Source: Frankiaceae bacterium | GTDB taxonomy: Bacteria; Actinomycetota; Actinomycetes; JAFAQI01 | DNA length: 6,312 nt | Reading direction: 5' to 3' | Assembly: GCA_030840545.1 (NCBI GenBank) | Contig: JAVEEH010000131.1 | Span: 1 to 6,312 of the forward strand | Part shown: in pieces, positions 1-6,265 of the stretch | Layout of the letters: each line of letters starts with the position of its first letter | Numbering within the stretch: position 1 is the first letter of the stretch | Program-made: the position numbers and the translations under genes | The notes under the pieces: generated by a model | Seen by the model: the letters and a program-made list of their open reading frames with translations, nothing else | Told to the model about the DNA's origin: nothing | Databases searched by the model: none

Positions 1-921
1 CGCCGACCTGGATCTCGGCGCGGTTGCGACGGCGTATCCCGCCGGGGCCGGTGATGGGTGCGCCCAGCAACAGGTCGAGAAGCACGTCGGCCTGACGCTC
101 GCCGTGCGTACGTGTGTCACCCGGGAGCCGAGCAGCGTCTGCTCGTCCGTTGAGCGCCTGCATCGCGGCGACGCCTTCGATTGCCGTGCAGCGCAGACCC
201 AGCACGGTCATGCCGTCGTCTTCGTGGTCGAGGAAGGCGCTGCGCCGCTCGGCGGCTTTGCGGTGTCGCTCGGTGGCGGTGCGGGTGTCTCGCTTGGCGA
301 CCTCACGTCGTGCAAGCAGCCGGAACCACTTGGTCGAGACCGTGCCGGCCTTGACTGCCAGCTGCTTGTCGATGATCGACGCTTGCTGATCGGCCAGGTC
401 GCGGGTGAGCTCGTCGACGATGCGCGCGTGACCGGTCGACGCGACGCCGGCACACCAGCGCTCGAGGGTGGCGCTCAACGTGGTTGCCATCCGGCGCGCG
501 AACCGCGCCTTCTCGAACACCGCATCAGGTGACACCCGCAACGCCAGGCCGCACTCGGTGGCGATGAGATCAGGCTCACCGGCGTCGGGCTCCGGACCCA
601 ACGCGTCGCCCAGTGCCGCGACTGCGGTGCCCGCCGCGGCGTCCGCCTGACGCTGCCAAGCCTTCGCGAACAGCACCTTCTCGCCCTCGGTCATGGGCTG
701 CTGGGCGAGCTCCTCCAGCGCGCTCATCGTGCGTCCGCACGGACGTCGTCCGAGGATCGCCTCGAGCCGCTGCCGGGGGGACCCCACCAACACGTCGAGC
801 TCGTCGTTGAGTGCGTAGTCGCGCATCCAGGACGGTTCGTCGCGGTCCGGGAAGTCGTCGGCCCAGGTGTCGGCCAGAGGGTCACCGGCGCAGATCGCCT
901 CGAATCCTCGACATCGAACAT
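1..921 (-). CDS. DUF222 / 13E12-repeat family protein, N-terminal part, apparent frameshift near the start
   Basis: Read on the minus strand, one frame is open from about position 905 to the window's left edge, so the gene is 3'-truncated here. From the ATG at 727 it gives 242 codons. The sequence looks like the N-terminal DUF222 domain of 13E12-type proteins: a helical section starting MSALEELAQQPMTEGEK, a long Arg/Lys/Ala/Glu-rich middle, then an ADVLLDLLLGAP segment. These proteins usually carry a C-terminal HNH nuclease domain, which would lie outside the window. The frame is clearly coding (GC-rich third positions) up to about 905, but its first in-frame ATG is at 826 and has no convincing ribosome binding site. 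The best-placed ATG (921-919), just downstream of a good promoter, is in another frame; one extra G near 907 would join it to the DUF222 frame. Cellular function is unknown; a link to mobile DNA or DNA damage is inferred from the family. Family call fairly sure, start unsure. Confidence 0.75.
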
Positions 922-929
922 GTGTTCGA
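914..929. promoter_or_regulatory. LexA binding site (SOS box)
   Basis: TCGAACATGTGTTCGA is a perfect match to the mycobacterial/actinobacterial SOS box, TCGAAC-N4-GTTCGA. It abuts the last base of the -10 hexamer and covers the predicted transcription start, so bound LexA would block the DUF222 promoter until DNA damage triggers LexA self-cleavage. Several 13E12-family genes in M. tuberculosis are known to be LexA-controlled, which agrees with the gene found here. The match is seen directly; in-vivo regulation is inferred. Confidence 0.85.
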
Positions 930-958
930 GTATAGCGACGCGGAAAGACGGAAATCAA
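929..958 (-). promoter_or_regulatory. Sigma70-like promoter of the DUF222 gene
   Basis: On the minus strand a -35-like TTGATT (958-953) is followed after 18 nt by a -10-like TATACT (934-929). Transcription would begin about 7 nt further on, at roughly 922-921, coinciding with the ATG at 921-919. That would make the transcript leaderless, which is common in actinobacteria. Both hexamers are close to consensus; the start point is an inference. Confidence 0.6.
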
Positions 959-975
959 GCAGTACCAACAACTTT

Positions 976-990
976 CTCGGCTGAGCCGAG
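976..990 (-). terminator. Hairpin after the VOC gene, candidate terminator
   Basis: CTCGGC-TGA-GCCGAG is a perfect 6-bp stem with a 3-nt loop, 9 nt beyond the VOC stop codon. On the minus strand it is followed by a weakly T-rich tract (AAAGTTGTTGG) rather than a strong U run, so it would be a modest intrinsic terminator. Its position between the VOC operon and the DUF222 promoter supports that role. Confidence 0.4.
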
Positions 991-999
991 CCCCGTCAC

Positions 1000-1374
1000 C
1001 TACTCGACAGGGATGAGCGTGGTGAGGCAGAACGGGTGCCCGGCCGGGTCGAGCATGACGCGCCACTGGTCAGGAGACGGCTGCTCTGCCGCGACCTCGG
1101 CGCCGATGCTCACGACCGCTGCCTGGGCCGTCTCGAGGTCAGACACACCGAACTCGAGATGCACCTGCTTGGGCACCGACTCGTCCGGCCAGGTGGGTCG
1201 CCGATAGTCGGTGACCCGCTGCGCCGTGATCCACCCACCGTCGGCCTGCACGGCGACGAACGCGTCGTTGGAGAACACGACAGTGCCGCCGGTGAGCGCG
1301 GCGTAGAACTCACCCAGGCGAGCCGGGTCGTCGCAGTCGAGCGAGACGGCGCCGTAGCGCGCGATGCCCGCCAT
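1000..1374 (-). CDS. VOC superfamily (glyoxalase-like) protein
   Basis: This 124-residue protein has the size and layout of a single-chain VOC (vicinal oxygen chelate) protein with two beta-alpha-beta-beta-beta halves. The N-terminal half has the typical LDCDDPARLGEFYAALTG stretch (about residues 12-29). The second half begins QVHLEFGVSDLETA (70-83) and ends LDPAGHPFCLTTL (108-120). These match the glyoxalase-like proteins common in actinobacteria. Family members bind metal and act on varied small molecules (isomerases, dioxygenases, resistance proteins), so the substrate cannot be read from sequence. Here H72 and E74 could be part of a metal site. Its ATG overlaps the stop of the upstream TetR gene by one base (TGATG), so translation is probably coupled and it belongs to the SDR-TetR-VOC operon. 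A role in steroid catabolism is only suggested by position. Confidence 0.85.
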   Translation of the reverse strand: MAGIARYGAVSLDCDDPARLGEFYAALTGGTVVFSNDAFVAVQADGGWITAQRVTDYRRPTWPDESVPKQVHLEFGVSDLETAQAAVVSIGAEVAAEQPSPDQWRVMLDPAGHPFCLTTLIPVE

Positions 1375-2033
1375 CAGCGGCGGGGCAGCTTGGGACCGGT
1401 GACGCCCCAGTAGACGAGCCGGACCATGGACTCGCGAACGTCGTCGAACCGGATGTCCCAGGCCTCGAAGCCGGCCCGGTGCCCGGCCAGGTTGACCAAC
1501 ATGCCGACGAGTGCGCCGGCCATCGCCATCGGGTCGACGCCGCTGTCCTTGGCACCGCCTTGCAGCTCGGTGATCTCGGCCGCGAGCGCCTTGGTCATCG
1601 CGTTGAGCATCAGCACGCGTTGATGGCGGAACCGCTTGTCGCCCTCGGTGGACAGCAGGTCGACGACCCGCAACGTCGAGCGGTGGTCACGCCAGAACTC
1701 GAGGAATCCGTCGACGAGCCCCTCGGCACTCGACACGCCCGCGGCGCCCTTCCACGGCCGGCCGGCGATCAAACCGGCCAGCTGCCTGCCCTCTTCCACC
1801 GTCTGCTCGGCAACGGCCAGCAGGATTCCTTCGATGTCGACGAAATACTGGTAGAACGTCGCCGGCGACGTGCCCGCCGCGCGGGTGATGTCGGTGACCT
1901 TCAGGTCGCGGTATGGCGTCGTGGCGAGCAGGTCGATGGTGCACTCGAGCAGCCGGTGACGGGTGGCCAGACCGCGTCGACCCGGGACGCGACCGTCGAC
2001 GGCGCGCAATGGAGCTGCTCCGTCCGAGGTCAT
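1374..2033 (-). CDS. TetR-family transcriptional regulator
   Basis: This 219-residue protein has a TetR-type DNA-binding domain near its N-terminus. The segment from about residue 20 (RRGLATRHRLLECTIDLLA) leads into YRDLKVTDITRAAGTSPATFYQYF (41-64), the classic helix-turn-helix with the family's TFYQYF recognition-helix end. The remaining 150 or so residues would be the helical ligand-binding and dimer domain. It does not resemble KstR2, the known TetR regulator of this catabolic regulon in mycobacteria, which has a different N-terminus (as I recall it). It starts 9 nt after the SDR stop codon and its own stop overlaps the VOC start, so it sits in the middle of an operon divergent from echA20-ipdABC. 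A local repressor of both divergent transcripts, perhaps responding to a CoA thioester, is an inference. No strong ribosome binding site precedes the ATG. Confidence 0.9.
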   Translation of the reverse strand: MTSDGAAPLRAVDGRVPGRRGLATRHRLLECTIDLLATTPYRDLKVTDITRAAGTSPATFYQYFVDIEGILLAVAEQTVEEGRQLAGLIAGRPWKGAAGVSSAEGLVDGFLEFWRDHRSTLRVVDLLSTEGDKRFRHQRVLMLNAMTKALAAEITELQGGAKDSGVDPMAMAGALVGMLVNLAGHRAGFEAWDIRFDDVRESMVRLVYWGVTGPKLPRR

Positions 2034-2042
2034 GCCGCGATG

Positions 2043-2795
2043 CTAGCCCTGACGGGCCGTCAGAAACGCTGGCGGCTCGCCGCCGCCGTCGACCGCAAGG
2101 TCGGCGCCGGTCACGAAGGCGGCGGCCGGCGAGGCGAAGAAGAGGCATGCCGCGGCAACGTCGTCCGGCCGCACCAACCGACCCATCGGCACGGAGCCGG
2201 CGACGGCAGCGACTCCGGCCGCGTCGCCGTAGTGCGCCTCGACGTCTTCGGTCTCGAGATAGCCGACCGTCACCATGTTGACGCGGACCTTCGGCGCCCA
2301 CTCCATCGCCAGCGACCGGGTGAGGTTGGCGAGGCCGGCCTTGGCGGCGCCGTACGCCGCGGTGCCTGGCGATGCGCGGTGTCCTGACAACGAGCCGATG
2401 TTGACGATGAGCCCGCCGTCGTCCTGCCCCTGCATGACGGCGTTGGCGCGCTGCGCGACGTAAAACGGCGCCAGCAGGTTGAGGGCGACGATCTTCTCGA
2501 CGAAGCGGGTCGAGACGGTGGCCGCCTCGGCCTCCGGTGAGCCGCCGGCGTTGTTGACCACGACGTCGAGTCGGCCGAACCGTTCGACGGCGGCGTCGAC
2601 CACGCCCGCTGCCTGTTCCGCATCGCGCAGGTCTGCTGCCACGAACTCGACACCGTCGACCGCAGTCGCCGGTGCGTTGCGGGCACAGACGAGCACCCGT
2701 GCACCGGCCGCGCGGAACGCGTCGGTCAGCCCCCTGCCGAGGCCTTTCGTGCCGCCGGTCACGAGCACAGCGCGGCCGTCGAGGTCGATGCTCAC
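2043..2795 (-). CDS. Short-chain dehydrogenase/reductase (SDR), divergent from echA20
   Basis: A 250-residue classical SDR, the usual length for the family. It shows the NAD(P)-binding TGGTKGLG (residues 13-20), the NNAG motif (81-84), and an intact catalytic set: N106, S135 (in VNIGSLSG), Y148 and K152 (YGAAK). The C-terminal VTGADLAVDGGG (228-239) is also typical. It should oxidise or reduce a hydroxyl/keto group using a nicotinamide cofactor in the cytoplasm. It starts with GTG at 2795-2793, the only reasonable in-frame start, because a stop lies in frame a few codons upstream. Its position, divergent from echA20, matches the SDR genes Rv3548c/Rv3549c in M. tuberculosis. The characterised pathway dehydrogenase IpdF is, as I recall, a different gene (Rv3559c), so I give no symbol. 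A steroid-ring CoA substrate is likely but unproven. Confidence 0.9.
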   Translation of the reverse strand: MSIDLDGRAVLVTGGTKGLGRGLTDAFRAAGARVLVCARNAPATAVDGVEFVAADLRDAEQAAGVVDAAVERFGRLDVVVNNAGGSPEAEAATVSTRFVEKIVALNLLAPFYVAQRANAVMQGQDDGGLIVNIGSLSGHRASPGTAAYGAAKAGLANLTRSLAMEWAPKVRVNMVTVGYLETEDVEAHYGDAAGVAAVAGSVPMGRLVRPDDVAAACLFFASPAAAFVTGADLAVDGGGEPPAFLTARQG

Positions 2796-2798
2796 GCG

Positions 2799-2804
2799 TA
2801 TATG
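2799..2804 (+). promoter_or_regulatory. Possible -10 element for echA20-ipdABC
   Basis: TATATG is the only AT-rich hexamer in the divergent spacer and would place a transcription start near 2811, giving echA20 a leader of about 30 nt. No matching -35 is visible in the SDR start region, so this is weak. The same bases read ATATA on the other strand and could equally serve the SDR promoter. Confidence 0.25.
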
Positions 2805-2816
2805 GTGACAGGCGAA

Positions 2817-2833
2817 TCTGACTCCTCATCAGA
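2817..2833. promoter_or_regulatory. Inverted repeat in the divergent spacer, candidate operator
   Basis: TCTGA-N7-TCAGA forms a 17-bp inverted repeat in the 47-nt gap between the SDR GTG and the echA20 ATG, just upstream of echA20. TetR regulators typically bind short palindromes in such divergent spacers, and a TetR gene lies in the neighbouring operon. The arms are only 5 bp, so chance is a real possibility. No KstR2-type AnCAAGnnCTTGnT motif is present in the spacer. Confidence 0.35.
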
Positions 2834-2842
2834 AAGTCCCCG

Positions 2843-3607
2843 ATGGGCATCTCTTCGACCGTCACCGAGCACGTCGCCGAGGTCGTGGTCGACGTGCCGC
2901 CGGTCAACGCGCTGCCGGTCGCGGGATGGTTCGAGCTCGCCGATGTCATCCGTGCTGCGGGCCAGGATCCGGACGTGCGCGTGGTGGTCTTGGCCGCCGA
3001 GGGCAAGGGGTTCAACGCCGGCGTCGACATCAAGGAGATGCAGGCCACCGACGGCTTCACCGCCCTGGTTGGCGCCAACCGCGGGTGCTATGCGGCGTTC
3101 GCCGCTGTCTACGAGTGCGCCGTCCCGGTCATCGCTGCCGTGCACGGGTTCTGCCTCGGCGGCGGCATCGGGCTCGCCGGCAACGCCGATATCGTCATCG
3201 CCTCCGACGACGCGACATTCGGGCTGCCGGAGGTCAAGCAGGGAGCGCTCGGGGCGGCGACGCATCTCGCTCGGCTCGTGCCGCAGCACCGGATGCGCCA
3301 CATGGTCTACACCGCCGAACGAGCCACGGCGCAGGAGCTCGCGGCGTACGGCAGCGTCCTCAAGGTCGTCCCGCGCGACCAGCTGCGCGCAGCCGCACTC
3401 GAGGTGGCGCGACAGATCGCCGAGATCGACCCGATCGTCATCCGGGCCGCGAAGGAGTCGCTCAACGGCATCGACCCGGTCGACGTGCGCAAGTCTTATC
3501 GCTTCGAGCAGGGCTTCACGTTCGAGCTCAACCTGACCGGCGCCGCGGACCAAGCCCGGGACGCGTTCGTCGACCGTCGCGACCAGTGGGAAAAGCCTGA
3601 TGCCTGA
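2843..3607 (+). CDS. echA20: EchA20, steroid ring-D hydrolase (HIEC-CoA hydrolase)
   Basis: A 254-residue crotonase-fold protein that resembles M. tuberculosis EchA20 (Rv3550) along its whole length: PPVNALP near residue 20, GFNAGVDIKEMQ (56-67), GFCLGGGIGLAGNADI (102-117), ATFGLPEV (124-131) and the C-terminal YRFEQGFTFELNL (219-231). EchA20 hydrolyses ring D of the bicyclic intermediate HIEC-CoA in a retro-Claisen reaction, giving COCHEA-CoA, the substrate of IpdAB. Backbone amides near G60 and in the GGG at 105-107 would form the oxyanion hole for the CoA thioester. Of the two glutamates of true enoyl-CoA hydratases, one is glycine here (G110) and the other is kept (E130), as in EchA20 and unlike a hydratase. 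A weak AGAAAG precedes the ATG by 6 nt. Its last 8 bases overlap ipdA. First gene of the plus-strand operon. Confidence 0.93.
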   Translation: MGISSTVTEHVAEVVVDVPPVNALPVAGWFELADVIRAAGQDPDVRVVVLAAEGKGFNAGVDIKEMQATDGFTALVGANRGCYAAFAAVYECAVPVIAAVHGFCLGGGIGLAGNADIVIASDDATFGLPEVKQGALGAATHLARLVPQHRMRHMVYTAERATAQELAAYGSVLKVVPRDQLRAAALEVARQIAEIDPIVIRAAKESLNGIDPVDVRKSYRFEQGFTFELNLTGAADQARDAFVDRRDQWEKPDA

Positions 3608-4448
3608 CAAGCGGATGACGATCGACGAGGTCGTCGGAGAGCTGCGCGACGGCATGACGATCGGCATCGGCGGGTGGGGGTCGCGGCGCAAGCCGATGGC
3701 GCTCGTCCGCGCACTCGCGCGGTCGCATGTCAGCGACCTGACGGTCGTGTCCTACGGCGGCCCGGATGTCGGTCTGCTCTGCGCGACGGGCCAGGTGCGC
3801 AAGGTCGTGTTCGCCTTCGTGTCGCTCGACTCGATCGCCCTCGAGCCGCACTTTCGCAACGCGCGTCAGGCGGGCACGGTCGACGCGCTCGAGCTCGACG
3901 AAGGCATGTTCCTGCTCGGGCTCCAGGCTGCGGCCTGGCGGGTGCCGTTCCTGCCGACTCGCGCCGGGCTCGGCTCGGACGTCGTCGCCCGGCAACCGGA
4001 GATCCGCACGGTCCACTCGCCGTACGACGACGGGGAGGAGCTCGTCGCGATGCCGGCGTTGATGCTGGACGTCGCACTGGTCCATCAGAACCGCGCCGAC
4101 GCGGCCGGCAACGCCCAGTTCCTCGGGCCGGACCTCTACTTCGACGACCTGATGTGCCAGGCAGCGGCCAGGTCGTTCGTCAGCTGCGAGCGGATCGTCG
4201 ACACCGCCGACCTGTTGAAGGAAGGCTCACACCACACGTTGCGGATCAGCCGGCTGTGGACCGACGGCGTCGTGGAGACGCCGAACGGCGCGCACTTCAC
4301 GTCGTGCGTCCCGGACTATGAGCGGGACGAGGCGTTCCAGCGCGGGTATGCCGCGAGCGCGAAGTCACCCGAGGCGTGGGAGGAGTGGCGTCGTGCCTGG
4401 CTCGACCTCGACGAGGGCGACTACCAGCAGCGGGTGACAGCCGGATGA
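3600..4448 (+). CDS. ipdA: IpdA, alpha subunit of COCHEA-CoA hydrolase
   Basis: This 282-residue protein has the class I CoA-transferase alpha-subunit fold and closely resembles M. tuberculosis IpdA (Rv3551) from the first residues (MPDKR). It keeps GMTIGIGGWGSRRKPMA (18-34), VSYGGPDVGLLC (50-61), LDEGMFLLGLQAAA (99-112), PFLPTRAGLGS (116-126) and GAHFT (230-234). With IpdB it forms a heteromer that opens ring C of COCHEA-CoA by hydrolysis to MOODA-CoA, a ring-cleaving hydrolase rather than a CoA transferase. E101, in the conserved DEGM, probably corresponds to the essential glutamate of the alpha subunit reported for IpdAB; that mapping is mine. The ATG sits inside the end of echA20 (ATGCCTGA, 8-nt overlap) and the gene ends in an ATGA overlap with ipdB, so the subunits are translationally coupled. 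Confidence 0.95.
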   Translation: MPDKRMTIDEVVGELRDGMTIGIGGWGSRRKPMALVRALARSHVSDLTVVSYGGPDVGLLCATGQVRKVVFAFVSLDSIALEPHFRNARQAGTVDALELDEGMFLLGLQAAAWRVPFLPTRAGLGSDVVARQPEIRTVHSPYDDGEELVAMPALMLDVALVHQNRADAAGNAQFLGPDLYFDDLMCQAAARSFVSCERIVDTADLLKEGSHHTLRISRLWTDGVVETPNGAHFTSCVPDYERDEAFQRGYAASAKSPEAWEEWRRAWLDLDEGDYQQRVTAG

Positions 4449-5191
4449 CCCAGCCGTTGACGCAAGTCAGGCGTGCTGACGTCTGCTGCATCGCGATCGC
4501 GGAGGTGTTCCGCGGCGACGGTGAGATCGTCGCCAACCCGATCGGCACCATCCCGCGCATCGGCGGACTGCTCGCCCGGCTCGCGTTCGAGCCCGACCTC
4601 GTCATGACCGACGGCGAGGCGATGTTCACCAACGCCGACGGCGCGGTCGAGGCGTGGAACCCCTACCGGACGATGTTCGACGTCGTCTGGAGCGGCCGGC
4701 GTCACGTCATCATGGGTGGCAGCCAGCTCGACCCCTATGGCAACCACAACTTCGCCGCCATCGGCGACATGAAGCGGCCGAAGGCGCAGCTGCTGGGCTT
4801 CCGCGGGGCGCCTGGCAACACCATCAACAACGTGACCTCCTACTGGGTGCCCAACCACGGGCCGCGAGTTTTCGTCGAAAGCGTCGACGTGGTCAGCGGC
4901 GTCGGCTATGACCGTGCCGCTGCGGCCGGACCGGCCGCGACGCGCTTTCACTCGCTGCGGCACGTCGTCACCAACCTCGCCGTGCTCGACTTCGAGCCGG
5001 CGCAGCACCGGATGCGCCTGCGGTCGCTGCATCCGGGGGTGACGGTGGCCGACGTCACCGCGGCGACCGGCTTCGAGCTGGTCGTGCCGGATGATGTCCC
5101 GACCTCCAGGGCTCCGACGGCCGACGAGCTTGCGTTGCTCGAGCGCATAGATCCGGACGGTGCGCGGTTCCAGGAAGTCCCTGATGCCTGA
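4445..5191 (+). CDS. ipdB: IpdB, beta subunit of COCHEA-CoA hydrolase
   Basis: A 248-residue CoA-transferase-fold beta subunit that resembles M. tuberculosis IpdB (Rv3552, about 250 aa). Shared landmarks are RADVC near the N-terminus (10-14), TDGEA (55-59), GRRHVIMGGSQLDPYGNHN (84-102), FRGAPGNTINNVTSYWVPNH (119-138), VFVESVDVVSGVGYD (142-156) and SLHPGVTVADV (194-204). It works with IpdA in hydrolytic opening of the last steroid ring. The SENG-type motif that carries the catalytic glutamate of class I CoA transferases is not present at the expected place; TDGE stands there instead, in keeping with a hydrolase. I chose the ATG at 4445, which overlaps the ipdA stop as ATGA and matches the IpdB N-terminus; an ATG at 4376 in the same frame would add 23 residues that look like read-through of ipdA. 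Confidence 0.94.
   Translation: MTQPLTQVRRADVCCIAIAEVFRGDGEIVANPIGTIPRIGGLLARLAFEPDLVMTDGEAMFTNADGAVEAWNPYRTMFDVVWSGRRHVIMGGSQLDPYGNHNFAAIGDMKRPKAQLLGFRGAPGNTINNVTSYWVPNHGPRVFVESVDVVSGVGYDRAAAAGPAATRFHSLRHVVTNLAVLDFEPAQHRMRLRSLHPGVTVADVTAATGFELVVPDDVPTSRAPTADELALLERIDPDGARFQEVPDA
5172..5177 (+). promoter_or_regulatory. Ribosome binding site of ipdC
   Basis: AGGAAG lies 6 nt before the ATG at 5184, inside the end of ipdB. It is the clearest Shine-Dalgarno sequence in the plus-strand operon and decides the ipdC start against an in-frame ATG at 5160. Confidence 0.6.
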
Positions 5192-6242
5192 GCCGTTGTC
5201 GACCAGGCTCACCGAGCTGTTCGGCATTCGCTATCCGATCGTGCAGACCGGCATGGGTTGGGTCGCGACTCCCCAGCTTGCTGCGGCGACGTCGGCGGCC
5301 GGTGGGCTCGGGATCCTCGCCGCGGCGACGATGTCACTCGACGAGCTGCGCCGAGCCGTGAAAGAGGTGCGCGAGCGCACGGAGGCGCCGTTCGGTGTCA
5401 ACATGCGCGCCGACCAGGCCGACGTGCAGGAGCGCATCGACCTGTTGGTCCGCGAAGGGGTGCGGGTCGCGTCGTTCGCGATGGCCCCCAAGCAGGACCT
5501 CATCAAACGGCTGCACGACGGCGGTGTGCTCGTGATGCCGTCCATCGGGGCCAAGCGACATGCCGAAAAGGTCGCCGCTTGGGGGGTCGACGCCGTGCTC
5601 GTCCAGGGCGGCGAGGGCGGTGGGCACACCGGCTCGGTGCCGACGACGCTGCTGCTGCCACAGGTGGTCGACACCGTCGACGTCCCGGTCGTCGCGGCCG
5701 GTGGCTTTTTCGACGGCCGCGGCCTGGTCGCGGCGTTGGCCTACGGTGCGAGCGGTGTCGCGATGGGCACCCGCTTCCTGTTGACCGCCGACAGCCCGGT
5801 GCCCGAGGTCGTGAAGCGGCACTACTTGTCGAAGTCCGTCACGGACACGGTCGTGACGCGGCAGGTCGATGGGGTGCCGCATCGGGTGCTGCGCAGCGAT
5901 CTGGTCGACTCGCTGGAGTCCTCGGGTGCGCTCCGCCGTGGCTCGGGTGCGCTGCGCAGCGCGATGGCGTTCAAGCGGATGTCCGGAACGCCGTGGCGCG
6001 AGATCGTCCGCGAGGGTCTGGCGATGAAGAAGTCACAGGAGCTGTCCTGGAGCCAAGTGCTGATGGCAGCCAACACACCGATGCTGCTGCGCGCCGCGAT
6101 GGTCGACGGCCGGGACGACCTCGGCGTGATGGCTTCCGGTCAGGTGGTGGGGCTGATCGACGATCTCCCCACCTGCGCCGAGCTGATCGACCGCATCGTC
6201 CTGCAGGCCCAGGAGACGCTGCGCAGGTTGAGTGCGACATGA
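5184..6242 (+). CDS. ipdC: IpdC, FMN-dependent oxidoreductase of steroid C/D-ring degradation
   Basis: This 352-residue protein belongs to the nitronate monooxygenase / 2-nitropropane dioxygenase-like TIM-barrel flavoproteins and resembles M. tuberculosis IpdC (Rv3553, about 355 aa) throughout. Visible landmarks are the N-terminal PIVQTGMGWVA (18-28), GVNMRAD (71-77), VQGGEGGGHTG (140-150) with H148 at the position of the catalytic histidine of nitronate monooxygenases, AAGGFFDGRGL (171-181) and GASGVAMGTRFLL (188-200), which bind the FMN phosphate. The C-terminal SQVLMAANTPMLL (290-302) is shared with IpdC. In the pathway it acts with the dehydrogenase IpdF, turning 5-hydroxy-HIC-CoA into the unsaturated HIEC-CoA that EchA20 opens. 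The start at 5184 follows a good ribosome binding site and overlaps ipdB by 8 nt; MPEPL fits the IpdC N-terminus better than the longer start at 5160. Confidence 0.94.
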   Translation: MPEPLSTRLTELFGIRYPIVQTGMGWVATPQLAAATSAAGGLGILAAATMSLDELRRAVKEVRERTEAPFGVNMRADQADVQERIDLLVREGVRVASFAMAPKQDLIKRLHDGGVLVMPSIGAKRHAEKVAAWGVDAVLVQGGEGGGHTGSVPTTLLLPQVVDTVDVPVVAAGGFFDGRGLVAALAYGASGVAMGTRFLLTADSPVPEVVKRHYLSKSVTDTVVTRQVDGVPHRVLRSDLVDSLESSGALRRGSGALRSAMAFKRMSGTPWREIVREGLAMKKSQELSWSQVLMAANTPMLLRAAMVDGRDDLGVMASGQVVGLIDDLPTCAELIDRIVLQAQETLRRLSAT

Positions 6243-6265
6243 GTGGCGTTATTCGCACCGTGTGA
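6239..6265 (+). other. Mini-ORF (8 aa) overlapping the ipdC stop
   Basis: ATG at 6239 overlaps the ipdC TGA as ATGA, the coupling seen at the ipdA/ipdB junction, but the frame (MSGVIRTV) stops after eight residues. It could be the decayed start of a further operon gene or chance. The rest of the window to 6312 shows no convincing gene; an ATG at 6298 is too close to the edge to judge. Confidence 0.2.

Noticed and set aside
104..532. Plus-strand frames opposite the DUF222 gene
   Set aside because: They are complementary-strand shadows of a well-supported coding frame, with no recognisable domain.
724..921. A 65-residue minus-strand frame starting at the SOS-box ATG and ending in an ATGA overlap with the ATG at 727
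   Set aside because: Its translation is poor in typical protein composition (runs of Thr/Ser/Pro, WW), while the DUF222 frame across the same bases has better third-position GC and a sensible sequence. The overlap is probably chance.
1687..3078. A 463-codon minus-strand frame spanning the TetR, SDR and part of echA20
   Set aside because: It runs through three recognised genes in other frames and its translation is Arg-rich low-complexity, as expected for high-GC shadow frames.
2792..3691. A 299-codon minus-strand frame opposite echA20
   Set aside because: It is antisense to a gene whose protein matches EchA20 along its full length; no family resemblance of its own.
4421..5227. A 268-codon minus-strand frame opposite ipdB
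   Set aside because: Antisense to a clear IpdB coding sequence; composition is Asp/Arg/Val/His-rich as expected from the complement.
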